Assembly (NCBI GenBank): GCA_017412115.1
Contig: JAFPYR010000128.1
Span: 1-64,000, forward strand
DNA length: 64,000 nt
Reading direction: 5' to 3'
Origin: Bacteroidales bacterium
GTDB taxonomy: Bacteria > Bacteroidota > Bacteroidia > Bacteroidales > UBA3824
Each line of letters opens with the position of its first letter. Positions within the stretch are counted from its first letter, which is position 1. The position numbers and the translations under genes are program-made. A model generated the notes under the pieces. That model was not told the origin of the DNA and searched no databases. It was given only the letters and a program-made list of their open reading frames with translations. This document shows positions 30,901 to 39,057 of this stretch, one piece after another.

Positions 30901-33900
30901 AAAACAACCGTTTCAATCATTGTTTTTGCTGTTTCCCAAGCGGGTTTCGTATTTTCTCCGTTCAAATCAAAATAATTTACGCCTTCGGGTTTTGCGCCGT
31001 GAGTAAAGGTAAGTGTTTTGCTGTCGGACGACAGATATGCGTAATCTTGAATTACCGCCCAATTCATCACATAAATTCTGTTTCCAATATCGCCTGCTGC
31101 GATTGTCAAATTTGCTGACGATTCGCCAATTTGTTCGCCGCTTACCGAAACTTGTGTCCAATACAAAAACTGATAACCCTCTCTGTCATTAGGTGGGTCA
31201 ATAGTTAAAGGCGTTATACTACTATTATATGTTGACGGAGTATACTGCGTTTTATAACCGTCTTCGTCAGCCCATTTATAGAAAATCTTGTAATCGTCTT
31301 TTGTAAGATAGCCGCCAGCGTCGGCGTGGGCGTTGGTTTTGTCAACTTTGCTTGCATCGTATGTCGTTCCGTCGTTGCCGATAATTTCGTTACAGTTCAC
31401 AAACATATTCTGTGAGGAAGTAACTGACGAAATGTTCTCTTGTGTCCAATCAGAACCAACAAGTATTGTTATAAGGTGCTTACACTCGGAGAACATGCCG
31501 CTCATATTCTCAACATTTTTCGGATTAAAATTTCGGATATTAACTCGTGTCAAAGTACTGCAATTAGTGAATGTAAATTGCATAGTCTCCACTAAATCCG
31601 TATTAAAACTGCTTAAATCAAGAGTTATTAGTTTTATGCAATCATAAAACATACTTCGCATAGATTTGAGGTTTCTTGTGACGAAATGACTCAAATCAAT
31701 ACTTTCAAGGTTTCTGCATTTGTCAAACATTGACCGCATCGTTGTAACCTCAGAAGTGTTGAAATTTTCTATTCCGACAAATTCTTTAAGGTTTTCAAAT
31801 TCTTTGAACCAACAATAGCACGAAGTCGGTCGTGCCTCAGCAAATGAAGCATCAAAAACGACCTTTGTAATATTTTTTCTGTTATCATACCAACCCGGAT
31901 TAGTAGTTTCTCCGTCATACAATTCATACGCCCCGTCTGGTTTATCACCATATTTAAAAGTCAGCGTTTTGTTGTCGGAAGATAGTTCTGCATACGGTTG
32001 TGGCACTCTCCAATGCATAACATAAATTTTGTTTCCTAAATCGCCGGCAGAAATTGTCAAATTTGTTGACGACTCGCCGATTTGTGTACCTTTTGCCGAA
32101 ACTTGTGTCCAATACAAAAAGGGATACTCCCTGTCTGAGGGGTTGTTTATTGTAACGGCAGTCGTGCCGTTAAAAGTTGACGGAGTGTATTGCGTCTGAT
32201 ATGCGCCCGTTTTGTCGTCAGCCCATTTATAAAAAATCTTATAATCGTCTTTCGTTAAGAAGCCGCCTGCCTCGGCGTTGGCGTGGGAGAGAGCAACATC
32301 AGATTCTTCATCATAAGGGGCGATTGTACCGTCGTTGCCGATAAGACTGGGACAATTCATAAACATATGACCTCTCGTCGTAACCGCATCAGTATTCCAA
32401 TTATCACCTATCAAAACAGTTGTAAGTTTCTTACACCCTGCAAACATATGTCCCACATCCGTAACCATTTCGGTATTGAACCCGCGTAAATCAAGAACGG
32501 TAAGGTTTTCACAATTGTAGAACATTGCACCCATCTTAGTAACTATATCCGTCTTGAACCCGCTTAAATCAAGAGCAGTAAGGTTTTTACAATCACGAAA
32601 CATCCAATTCATTTTCGTAACCTTTTCGGTATTAAGATATTCTTTCATTCCTACAATCTCGGACAAATTGCTAAGACCATAAAACCACTCACTACACTGA
32701 GTCGGTCTTGCATATTGGAAAGTCTCATCAAAAACTACTTTTGTGATATTGGTATTTTGTTTCCAACCGACCGAACTCAAACTATACGCCCCGTCGGGTA
32801 TACTCTCTCCGCATTTGAAAGTAAGGGTTTTGCTGTCGTCTGAAAGTACCACATAAGGCTGCACCACAACCCACTGTGCCTTATACCATCTGTTGCCGGC
32901 ATCCGCAGCAACAGTTACATTGGTAGCAGTAGAAGACTCAAAAGTTGTAGAAGTCAATTGACGTGTCCAGCCCAAAAACTGAGAACCCGTTTTAGTGGGT
33001 TCGGGCAAGGTAACCTCTGATGTTACATTTATCACAGTGCCGTCGGTAAGCGTTCCGCCGTCAGGATTCAAGAACACTTTATAATTATCAGAAGTAAGAT
33101 AGCCGGTGCTTAAAGTGTTGGCGTTGGTTTTATTGATTGTTGAGCCAATCCATACACCTTCGTTACCGATAAGAGCAGTACACTTCGAGAACATCTCTGC
33201 ATGGGAAGCAACACTGCTAACATCCCAATCTGAACCGACTTTGATTGCTGTAAGATTCTTGCATTCGTAGAACATATCAGCCATATCCGTGGCACTTTTC
33301 GTATTAAAACCGCTTATGTCGAGACTTGTAAGACCATAGCAATATGCAAACATATAACGCATACCCGTAACATTTTCTGTATTAAAAACGCCGCCAACAT
33401 TAAGACTTGAAAGTTTGGTACAATTAGAGAACATAAATTCCATATTTGTAACATTTCCCGTATTGAAGTTGCTTACATTTAAACTTATAAGACTGCGGCA
33501 ATCTGCAAACATATGATTCATACTCTCGACTTTTCTCGTGTCGAAACCACTCACGTCGATACTTGTAAGTTTAGAGCAATAAGAAAACATAGCTGCCATA
33601 TTTGTAACCTCAGAGGTATTGAGATATTCTTTCATACCAACGATTTCGGTTAAGTTTGTCATGTGATCAAACCAAGAATAACACGAAGTCGGGCGAGCAT
33701 CTTTGAAACTTTCGTCAAAAATTACTTCGGTAACATTTGCAACATCATCTTTCCATGCAGGATTGTCGTTCTCATTCAAATCGTATGCCCCATCTGGTTT
33801 TATGCCGTATTTGAAAGTAAATGTTGTGCCGTCAGCAGAAAGTTCGGCGTAAGGCACATCTTGAGCATTAACTATACTTGCGCAAAGAGATAATATTAAC

Positions 33901-33932
33901 GCTGCAATAATTTTAAAAATGTTTTTTTTCAT
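27933..33932 (-). CDS. Giant BspA-like (DUF285) surface protein with T9SS sorting domain
   Basis: This 1999-aa protein has a signal peptide (cleavage after VNAQ, ~24). Four tandem modules follow. Each begins with a [DP]Y---LS-D--TFTF--G segment, then DUF285 leucine-rich-like repeats of the MF--C--L--LD-S-FNT--V--M type, then a Listeria-Bacteroides repeat ending W-V. A fifth InlB-type repeat (NHTVSFYNGTKF...) comes after module 4. Ig-like/OmpL47-type sequence (DETSGVENIQYSLDGVSF, YFRSKDVAGNT) occupies ~1480-1600. The last ~85 residues (RTYPNPAVSNQPIYIEL...) are a type IX secretion C-terminal signal. It is predicted to be exported by T9SS and attached to the cell surface. BspA relatives bind fibronectin or other host or bacterial surfaces. 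Confidence 0.88.
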   Translation of the reverse strand: MKKNIFKIIAALILSLCASIVNAQDVPYAELSADGTTFTFKYGIKPDGAYDLNENDNPAWKDDVANVTEVIFDESFKDARPTSCYSWFDHMTNLTEIVGMKEYLNTSEVTNMAAMFSYCSKLTSIDVSGFDTRKVESMNHMFADCRSLISLNVSNFNTGNVTNMEFMFSNCTKLSSLNVGGVFNTENVTGMRYMFAYCYGLTSLDISGFNTKSATDMADMFYECKNLTAIKVGSDWDVSSVASHAEMFSKCTALIGNEGVWIGSTINKTNANTLSTGYLTSDNYKVFLNPDGGTLTDGTVINVTSEVTLPEPTKTGSQFLGWTRQLTSTTFESSTATNVTVAADAGNRWYKAQWVVVQPYVVLSDDSKTLTFKCGESIPDGAYSLSSVGWKQNTNITKVVFDETFQYARPTQCSEWFYGLSNLSEIVGMKEYLNTEKVTKMNWMFRDCKNLTALDLSGFKTDIVTKMGAMFYNCENLTVLDLRGFNTEMVTDVGHMFAGCKKLTTVLIGDNWNTDAVTTRGHMFMNCPSLIGNDGTIAPYDEESDVALSHANAEAGGFLTKDDYKIFYKWADDKTGAYQTQYTPSTFNGTTAVTINNPSDREYPFLYWTQVSAKGTQIGESSTNLTISAGDLGNKIYVMHWRVPQPYAELSSDNKTLTFKYGDKPDGAYELYDGETTNPGWYDNRKNITKVVFDASFAEARPTSCYCWFKEFENLKEFVGIENFNTSEVTTMRSMFDKCRNLESIDLSHFVTRNLKSMRSMFYDCIKLITLDLSSFNTDLVETMQFTFTNCSTLTRVNIRNFNPKNVENMSGMFSECKHLITILVGSDWTQENISSVTSSQNMFVNCNEIIGNDGTTYDASKVDKTNAHADAGGYLTKDDYKIFYKWADEDGYKTQYTPSTYNSSITPLTIDPPNDREGYQFLYWTQVSVSGEQIGESSANLTIAAGDIGNRIYVMNWAVIQDYAYLSSDSKTLTFTHGAKPEGVNYFDLNGENTKPAWETAKTMIETVVFASTITPTSCYYWFDGFENLTTIENLENLHTENVTDMRSMFGSCKKLKKLDLRTFNTANVKYMVYMFQSCRELTVLDISSFDTQKAKGTDWWMSSMFWACTKLTTILVGPKWDAGNANVDIFTGTQELIGNDGTVYSTTKLTYEYAHANAGGLLTTGDYKIFYQWADKPNEYQSYEPSTFNGSVDVTIPNPERDGYKFLYWTRVSPTGAYDGGSSSTLTIAAGDEGNRIYQMHWSIVNHTVSFYNGTKFLSSVEVPHGEKLSDDQYPEPEKEGHYLLKWTVTDDPDEYGYGNYAVNEDINLYAQWMKDKFRIILPDHFEYITANNDDDLFEYDSEVQFKISDGYASSNVYYTLGDDTEQFPLTPNSEGVYTYKVKADRAEFYSSTKEFYTMKLGKNASANLPFASNLTINFTSDNSEVSVSNNRIVTTNNVAKGDVCTLTSNNYQIEITIIDPFENFFDEDKWYKEDVVFTCPDNDNNWILTINDSQNNTITQEGENNAVCKILDSDNIIAKESYVVRIDKNPPEISVQVGDYDIDLSIDEPKNYYLRLGAAFSVSAEDETSGVENIQYSLDGVSFNDFDQNITLPYGKSSVYFRSKDVAGNTTQTYSAWFSVFNDSKFAENLGNEITSAPIYYSSEMIEDQTFSISLEGNTIGAITEKNGLNLNFLETDNAIKINKEYLKTLLPGNDTILVHINPLGDSNGWESDLKPADYESQTMKIILEVKYEVMPSKYSFVMEADTTIKSFCRGDVLLMNMDFDKRYSMVDYISIDKLNINKEVPYEGIKFTVPEGTLSGGDEKIPVKFFKDDYMFENTMIFPADYPSERNIRLYDDVLALDNFDGQFLDGEYKWYMDGVEILGENKQFIDLLPYLNDGKEHIYLASVLNIDSLRFRVCPSDDFIVEQIAKKKAASVRTYPNPAVSNQPIYIELENFSDDDFSNAEIVIYNQLGIVVNRISEVKKINSIVLKDGFYNGTVFWNGVKTLNFKIIAE

Positions 33933-33969
33933 ATTCTGTGTGATAGTTAAATTTCTATATTTATGCGCA

Positions 33970-33977
33970 CAAAAATA
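33970..33977 (-). promoter_or_regulatory. -7 box of the BspA-like gene
   Basis: Minus-strand TATTTTTG, 38 nt upstream of the ATG. Between this and the kor promoter (33978-34171) the sequence is AT-rich and shows nothing further. Confidence 0.5.
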
Positions 33978-34171
33978 AAAAAAAGCAATATGTTAAAAAA
34001 CTTTAACAAAGAAAAATATACGAAAATTTTGAAAATTGAAATAAAGGAATTTTCGCAAGAGAAATGTTAAAAATAAAACAGAAATCACGGAATCAAAATT
34101 TCAATTGAATAAGTTCAGTGTTTTTTTATTATGCAAAATAATGCTAAGCATAATAAATTTTCTGATAAAAA

Positions 34172-34203
34172 TTGCAACTTTTCCCAAAAAATAAATAATT
34201 TTG
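34172..34203 (+). promoter_or_regulatory. Promoter of the kor operon
   Basis: TTG (34172-34174), 21 nt, TAATTTTG (34196-34203), followed by TGCCTTAGAAAAAAC. The same TTTTGTGCCTTA string follows the -7 box of sufB. Confidence 0.6.
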
Positions 34204-34245
34204 TGCCTTAGAAAAAACAAACAGTCAAGATAATTTTAGAAAAAA

Positions 34246-34476
34246 ATGGCAAAAGTCAGAGGGGCAGTTGTCATTGACAAAGAAAAATGCAAAGGTTGTG
34301 GACTTTGTGTCGAGACCTGCAAATTTCAAGTCTTGCAACTTTCCCAACAAGTTAATTTAAAGGGTTATAATCCCGCTTTTATGGTTAATCCGCAAAATTG
34401 CACGGGTTGTACTAATTGCGCCGTTATATGTCCTGATGCAGTTATCACAGTTTATCGAGCAAAAGAGAATGAGTGA
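34246..34476 (+). CDS. korD: 2-oxoacid:ferredoxin oxidoreductase, 2x[4Fe-4S] delta subunit
   Basis: This 76-aa ferredoxin-like subunit carries two cluster motifs, CKGCGLCVETC and CTGCTNCAVICP. It passes electrons from the TPP-containing beta subunit to free ferredoxin. First gene of a four-gene operon; its stop overlaps the start of korA by 8 bp. Confidence 0.92.
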   Translation: MAKVRGAVVIDKEKCKGCGLCVETCKFQVLQLSQQVNLKGYNPAFMVNPQNCTGCTNCAVICPDAVITVYRAKENE

Positions 34477-35566
34477 ATTAAGATTAATGAAAGGCAATGA
34501 AGCCTTGGCAGAGGCCGCTATTAGGGCAGGAGTTGATGCTTATTACGGTTATCCTATCACACCTCAATCCGAGGTTATGGAATATTTAATGGCGGCAAAT
34601 CCCGAAAAAACAACGGGTATGGTGGTGCTTCAAGCAGAAAGCGAAGTAGCCTCTATTAATATGGTTTACGGTGCGGCCGGTGCGGGCAAAATGGCGATGA
34701 CTTCATCCTCAAGTCCGGGCGTATCGTTGATGCAAGAGGGAATTTCGTATATTGCCGGTGCTGAATTACCGTGCGTGGTTGTTAATGTCGTAAGAGGAGG
34801 TCCCGGTTTAGGAACGATTCAGCCTTCTCAGGCGGATTATTTTCAGACGGTAAAAGGCGGCGGACACGGCGATTACAAGCTTATAACATTAGCTCCGGCT
34901 TCGGTTCAGGAAATGTCTGATTTTATGCGTCTTGCGTTTGAATTAGCATTTAAATACAGAAATCCCGCAATGATATTGTCAGACGGAGCAATTGGTCAGA
35001 TGATGGAAAAAGTGGAATTGTTTGACCCTATACCGCGCCGCACTGACGAGGAGGTTGCTCAACAATGTCCTTGGGCTACAACGGGCAGAAAACGCGGAAC
35101 ACAAAAACGTGTTATCACCTCGCTCAGACTTGTTGCATCTGTTCAAGAAGAGTTTAATATAAAACTTCAGAAAAAATACAAACAAATTCAAGAAAACGAG
35201 GTACGTTGCGAAATGATAGGTTGCGAAGACGCACAATTTGTTATCGTGGCTTATGGTTCGAGTGCGAGAACGAGTATGAAAGCTGTTGAACTCGCAAGAA
35301 AAAGCGGTTTGAGAGCGGGTCTTTTAAGACCTCAGACGCTTTGGCCTTTCCCGACGAAAGAACTTCGCTCGTTAGCCGAAAGAGGCGTTCAAGGTTTCTT
35401 ATCGGTTGAGATGAGTGCTGGTCAAATGGTTGAAGATGTCAGACTTGCTGTTAACGGACGCTCAAGAGTGGAACATTTCGGAAGAATGGGCGGTGTTATA
35501 GCCTCGCCTTCGGATATTTTTGAAGCGTTGAAACAATTCGCCGCCGGCGAGAAAAAACTTTTTTAA
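34469..35566 (+). CDS. korA: 2-oxoacid:ferredoxin oxidoreductase alpha subunit
   Basis: This 365-aa subunit carries the pyrimidine-binding part of the enzyme that oxidatively decarboxylates a 2-oxoacid to acyl-CoA with reduction of ferredoxin. Recognisable: GNEALAEAAIRAGVDAYYGYPITPQSEVMEYL, AESEVASINMVYGAAGAGKMAMTSSSSPG and RPQTLWPFPTKELRSLA. The start MSELRLMKG overlaps korD by 8 bp. Bacteroidales orthologues are called either KorA (2-oxoglutarate) or VorB (2-oxoisovalerate); substrate is not settled by sequence. Confidence 0.92.
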   Translation: MSELRLMKGNEALAEAAIRAGVDAYYGYPITPQSEVMEYLMAANPEKTTGMVVLQAESEVASINMVYGAAGAGKMAMTSSSSPGVSLMQEGISYIAGAELPCVVVNVVRGGPGLGTIQPSQADYFQTVKGGGHGDYKLITLAPASVQEMSDFMRLAFELAFKYRNPAMILSDGAIGQMMEKVELFDPIPRRTDEEVAQQCPWATTGRKRGTQKRVITSLRLVASVQEEFNIKLQKKYKQIQENEVRCEMIGCEDAQFVIVAYGSSARTSMKAVELARKSGLRAGLLRPQTLWPFPTKELRSLAERGVQGFLSVEMSAGQMVEDVRLAVNGRSRVEHFGRMGGVIASPSDIFEALKQFAAGEKKLF

Positions 35567-35573
35567 GAAAATC

Positions 35574-36371
35574 ATGGAGTTAGAAGATATTATAAAAGAG
35601 GAAAATATAGTTTTCAAAAAGACTAAACTTCTGAACGATAAACCTCTGTCATATTGTCCGGGTTGCGGACACGGCACCGTTCACAGAATCTTGATGGAAA
35701 CGCTTGAAGAACTTGGCATCGACGAACAAACTATCGGTATTGCGCCCGTAGGTTGTGCTGTTATGGCATACGAGTTCATGGAAATTGATATGCAGGAGGC
35801 TGCTCATGGACGCGCTCCGGCGTTAGCAACGGGTATAAAAAGGGTTTATCCTAACAAATACGTTTTCACTTATCAAGGCGACGGTGATTTGGCTGCAATC
35901 GGTACTGCCGAGACGATGCACTGTTGCAACCGTGGTGAAAATATTTTGATAATTTTCATCAACAATGGTATTTACGGTATGACCGGCGGTCAGATGGCTC
36001 CGACAACGTTGGAAGGCGCAAAAACCTCTACATCGCCTTACGGAAGGGACGTTTCAACGATGGGTTATCCGATAAGAATAACAGAATTAATAGCGCAACT
36101 TCCCGCTGTCAGATACGTTACCAGACAGTCTGTACACACCCCAGCCGCTGTTAGAAAAGCAAAAGCCGCTATTAAAAAAGCTTTTGAATATCAAGCGGAA
36201 GGTAAACAAGGAACTTGTTTTATCGAGTTTTTGTCCAACTGCAATTCGGGTTGGAAAATGTCTGCTGTTCAAGCGAACAAATGGATGGAAGAAAACACTT
36301 TCAAATATTATGTTCCGGGCGATATAAAAGATAATTTCAAACTTTTAAAAAATCCTATCGTAGAATTATGA
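35574..36371 (+). CDS. korB: 2-oxoacid:ferredoxin oxidoreductase TPP-binding beta subunit
   Basis: This 265-aa subunit binds thiamine pyrophosphate. CPGCGHGTVHRIL is the N-terminal motif and GDGDLAAIGTAETMHCCNRGENILIIFINNGIYGMTGGQ contains the GDG..NN cofactor motif. It starts 7 bp after korA. The stop overlaps the korC start by 4 bp (ATGA). Confidence 0.94.
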   Translation: MELEDIIKEENIVFKKTKLLNDKPLSYCPGCGHGTVHRILMETLEELGIDEQTIGIAPVGCAVMAYEFMEIDMQEAAHGRAPALATGIKRVYPNKYVFTYQGDGDLAAIGTAETMHCCNRGENILIIFINNGIYGMTGGQMAPTTLEGAKTSTSPYGRDVSTMGYPIRITELIAQLPAVRYVTRQSVHTPAAVRKAKAAIKKAFEYQAEGKQGTCFIEFLSNCNSGWKMSAVQANKWMEENTFKYYVPGDIKDNFKLLKNPIVEL

Positions 36372-36928
36372 ACGGAGAATTTATGAATGAAGAGATAATA
36401 ATAGCCGGATTTGGCGGTCAAGGTGTTTTGTCGATGGGTAAAATACTTGCGTATTCGGGTTTAATGCAAGGCTTGGAGGTGAGTTGGATGCCTTCATACG
36501 GTCCTGAAATGAGGGGCGGCACGGCAAACGTTACCGTTATTTTGAGTACTGAAAGAATCAGTTCGCCGATTTTAACGGCTTTTGATACGGCTATAATTCT
36601 TAATCAGCAGTCGTTGGACAAATTTGAAAATACCGTTAAACCGGGTGGACTTTTGATTTACGATCCTAATGGTATTTCAAGACCGCCGGAGAGAACTGAT
36701 TTGAGAATTTATTCGGTAGAGGCTTCAAAAACGGCTAACGAAAAAAATATGCACAAGATTTTCAACATGATAGTTTTGGGCGGTTATTTGAAAATTAATC
36801 CCGTAGTTTCTTTGGATTTCATCGAAGCAGGACTAAAAAAATCTTTGCCTGAAAGGCATCACAAACTTATTCCCGCAAATTTAGAAGGAATAAAATTAGG
36901 CGGTGAAATTATTAACCGTGTAAATTAA
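36368..36928 (+). CDS. korC: 2-oxoacid:ferredoxin oxidoreductase gamma subunit
   Basis: This 186-aa subunit has the family start EEIIIAGFGGQGVLSMGKILAYSG and SYGPEMRGGTANVTVI, and contributes to CoA handling and assembly. It may begin at 36368 or at a second ATG 15 bp later. Last gene of the korDABC operon, ended by a strong terminator. Confidence 0.92.
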   Translation: MNGEFMNEEIIIAGFGGQGVLSMGKILAYSGLMQGLEVSWMPSYGPEMRGGTANVTVILSTERISSPILTAFDTAIILNQQSLDKFENTVKPGGLLIYDPNGISRPPERTDLRIYSVEASKTANEKNMHKIFNMIVLGGYLKINPVVSLDFIEAGLKKSLPERHHKLIPANLEGIKLGGEIINRVN

Positions 36929-36957
36929 GAGTGAAAGAAAATCACAGTTTTTTTTTT

Positions 36958-37013
36958 AATTATCTTTGTTTGAATCTTTATTTAGGGTTTTAACAAAGAT
37001 AATTTTTTTTTAT
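36958..37013 (+). terminator. Terminator of the kor operon
   Basis: AATTATCTTTGTT (36958-36970) and AACAAAGATAATT (36992-37004) are perfect complements, followed by nine T. Loop 21 nt. It overlaps the last bases of the convergent kinase gene. Confidence 0.8.
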
Positions 37014-38962
37014 TAACTATTTACGGGTTGGTATTTCAGTCTGATGAAAAACGTAGTGCCTAAGCCGGGTTTTGATTTGAGCCAAATTTCCCCGCCCATC
37101 AAGTCCACAAAGCCTTTACTGATTGTTAAACCTACGCCTACACCGCTGTATTTACGTTCGAGGACGTTTTCATCTTGCATAAAGGAGGTAAAAATTATGC
37201 TGTGCATTTCTTCTCTGATACCGATTCCCGTATCTGCTATTGTGAATAGTAAATTGCCGTCGCTCATCGAATAACCGAGTTTTACGCCGCCGGTTTCAGT
37301 GAATTTTATGCCGTTTGAAACTATTGAACGTAAAATTCTTTCTAATTTTGGTTTGTCACCGATGATATTTGCAGCCTTGTCGTCAAGACCTTTTTCTACC
37401 CTGAGATAGATATTTTTGATTGTAGCCTCGCCGATTAATTCCGAGTAAACTTTATCTATCAAATGATTGAGATTTAGTGGCATAGGATTCAGTTTGGTCT
37501 GTTTTGTCTGAAGTTTTGCAACATCTTTTATATCATTGACAACAGAGAGCAACTGATTGCAACCCAAATTTATCATTTCCATAAATTTGGCGTTTTTTTC
37601 GTCGAAATCGTAATGAGAAAGCAATTTGCTAAAACCCATAATCGAATTTAACGGCGTGCGTATTTCGTGCGAAATATTGCCTAAAAACAACGATTTCAAA
37701 CGTTCGCTTTCTTCGGCTTTTTCTTTCGCCTCTTTCAAATCTCTTTTGTAATTTCTCTCTTTAATTTCCGAAAGCATAAACGGCGAGATGTAAGTCGCAA
37801 GCGATTTTATGTAATTCATCTCTTTTTCCGAATAACCCGTCGGACAATCAGAAGTACCGATAATGCCTATCACATTATTTTCCTCGCTTATAATCGGAGT
37901 TGCCAAAAAGACTTCGTGTCCTAAAATGTTAAGACCGATTTCCTGCTCTAATGAGCATTGAGCCTTAAACGAGGTATAATCAGGCGATACCATAACTCTT
38001 TCAAAACCGTGTTCGTCCGTTACAGTTGGTAGTGTTTCGTCTTGACGTGCAAGACAAACAATATCGCCTTTGCGTGAAAAATATCCGATATAACCCGAAG
38101 GACTTCCCGTATTTTTTAGGACTAATTCAAGCACGGCATTATAAAGGCTGACATTGTGTCCTAAAGCAAATGCTTTAGAAATTTCATTTTTGACTATAAG
38201 GTCGTTTCTTATCATCATTTCAGTTTTCAAATCGTTGAAAACCGCAACACAATAGCCTCTGTACGGTATTGACGTGCAAACCTGATACGTGGTTTGCGTT
38301 AAATTGTTATAATAATTGCTGTCGTTTGAAGTGCCGATTCTTGCGGGTCTTGCAAGAATTTTTATGAGCGTATCTTTGTTTGGCAGCCTTGTCTGACTGA
38401 TATTTTTGCCGATAATAGAACTTTTCTTGACCTCAAAAACCGATTCAAAAATAGGATTAATGTCAAGTATCTGAAAATCAATAATTCTGCGCTTGTTGCC
38501 CATTATAGCTTTTGCGTACATAAAGGCAGAAGACATATTGTCGAACAAGAGTTTAAAACCGCGTTCACCGATATTTTCCAACTTAAGAGTCGTTCTTTTT
38601 ACTACGAAGAGCAATTCGTTCTTGAAAAGCGAAACTCTCAAGTGATAAGTATCTTTGTTTTCGGAAGTAAAATCGTATTCTAAATATGGGTTTTCAACAG
38701 AGAGATTTTTTATTTCTTCGATTTTTGAGTCTTCGACATCAAAAGGAAGGACTTTAAAAACACTATCGCCTATTATAGTTTGTTGATAACGAAAAAACTG
38801 TTTTGCAGTTTGATTAGCACATTTTACTGCAAAATTGTTTTTCTCGCACAATAAAACAGAATCCTCATGGGTATCAATCAAGTAGTTGAGGATATGATTC
38901 TCACTTTTGCAAGTGATACCCGTGAGGTCTGTAAAAAAATTATCCTTGTTTTCGATGTCCAT
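37013..38962 (-). CDS. PAS/GAF sensor histidine kinase
   Basis: This 649-aa soluble kinase has no membrane helix. Two PAS-like regions (~20-130 and ~135-245) are followed by a GAF domain (~255-400), a coiled linker (RDLKEAKEKAEESERLKSLFL), HisKA with the phosphoacceptor His in NISHEIRTPLNSIMGF, and HATPase_c (N box SNGIKF, G1 DTGIGI, G2 GVGVGL). No receiver domain and no response regulator is next to it. The start MDIENKD is chosen because a minus-strand -7 box TATCTTTG (38984-38991) lies 22 nt upstream; a longer frame to 39013 crosses it. The signal is unknown; cytosolic PAS/GAF sensing of small molecules or redox is likely. Confidence 0.85.
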   Translation of the reverse strand: MDIENKDNFFTDLTGITCKSENHILNYLIDTHEDSVLLCEKNNFAVKCANQTAKQFFRYQQTIIGDSVFKVLPFDVEDSKIEEIKNLSVENPYLEYDFTSENKDTYHLRVSLFKNELLFVVKRTTLKLENIGERGFKLLFDNMSSAFMYAKAIMGNKRRIIDFQILDINPIFESVFEVKKSSIIGKNISQTRLPNKDTLIKILARPARIGTSNDSNYYNNLTQTTYQVCTSIPYRGYCVAVFNDLKTEMMIRNDLIVKNEISKAFALGHNVSLYNAVLELVLKNTGSPSGYIGYFSRKGDIVCLARQDETLPTVTDEHGFERVMVSPDYTSFKAQCSLEQEIGLNILGHEVFLATPIISEENNVIGIIGTSDCPTGYSEKEMNYIKSLATYISPFMLSEIKERNYKRDLKEAKEKAEESERLKSLFLGNISHEIRTPLNSIMGFSKLLSHYDFDEKNAKFMEMINLGCNQLLSVVNDIKDVAKLQTKQTKLNPMPLNLNHLIDKVYSELIGEATIKNIYLRVEKGLDDKAANIIGDKPKLERILRSIVSNGIKFTETGGVKLGYSMSDGNLLFTIADTGIGIREEMHSIIFTSFMQDENVLERKYSGVGVGLTISKGFVDLMGGEIWLKSKPGLGTTFFIRLKYQPVNS

Positions 38963-39057
38963 TGTTGAATAATTAAGACACGCCAAAGATAGAATATTTT
39001 TTTGAAAAAACAAATATTTCCGTTATTATTTTTTCAAAAAATGAAATTTCATATCTG

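Noticed and set aside
38963..39013. N-terminal extension of the PAS/GAF kinase
   Set aside because: A consensus -7 box on the minus strand lies within it.
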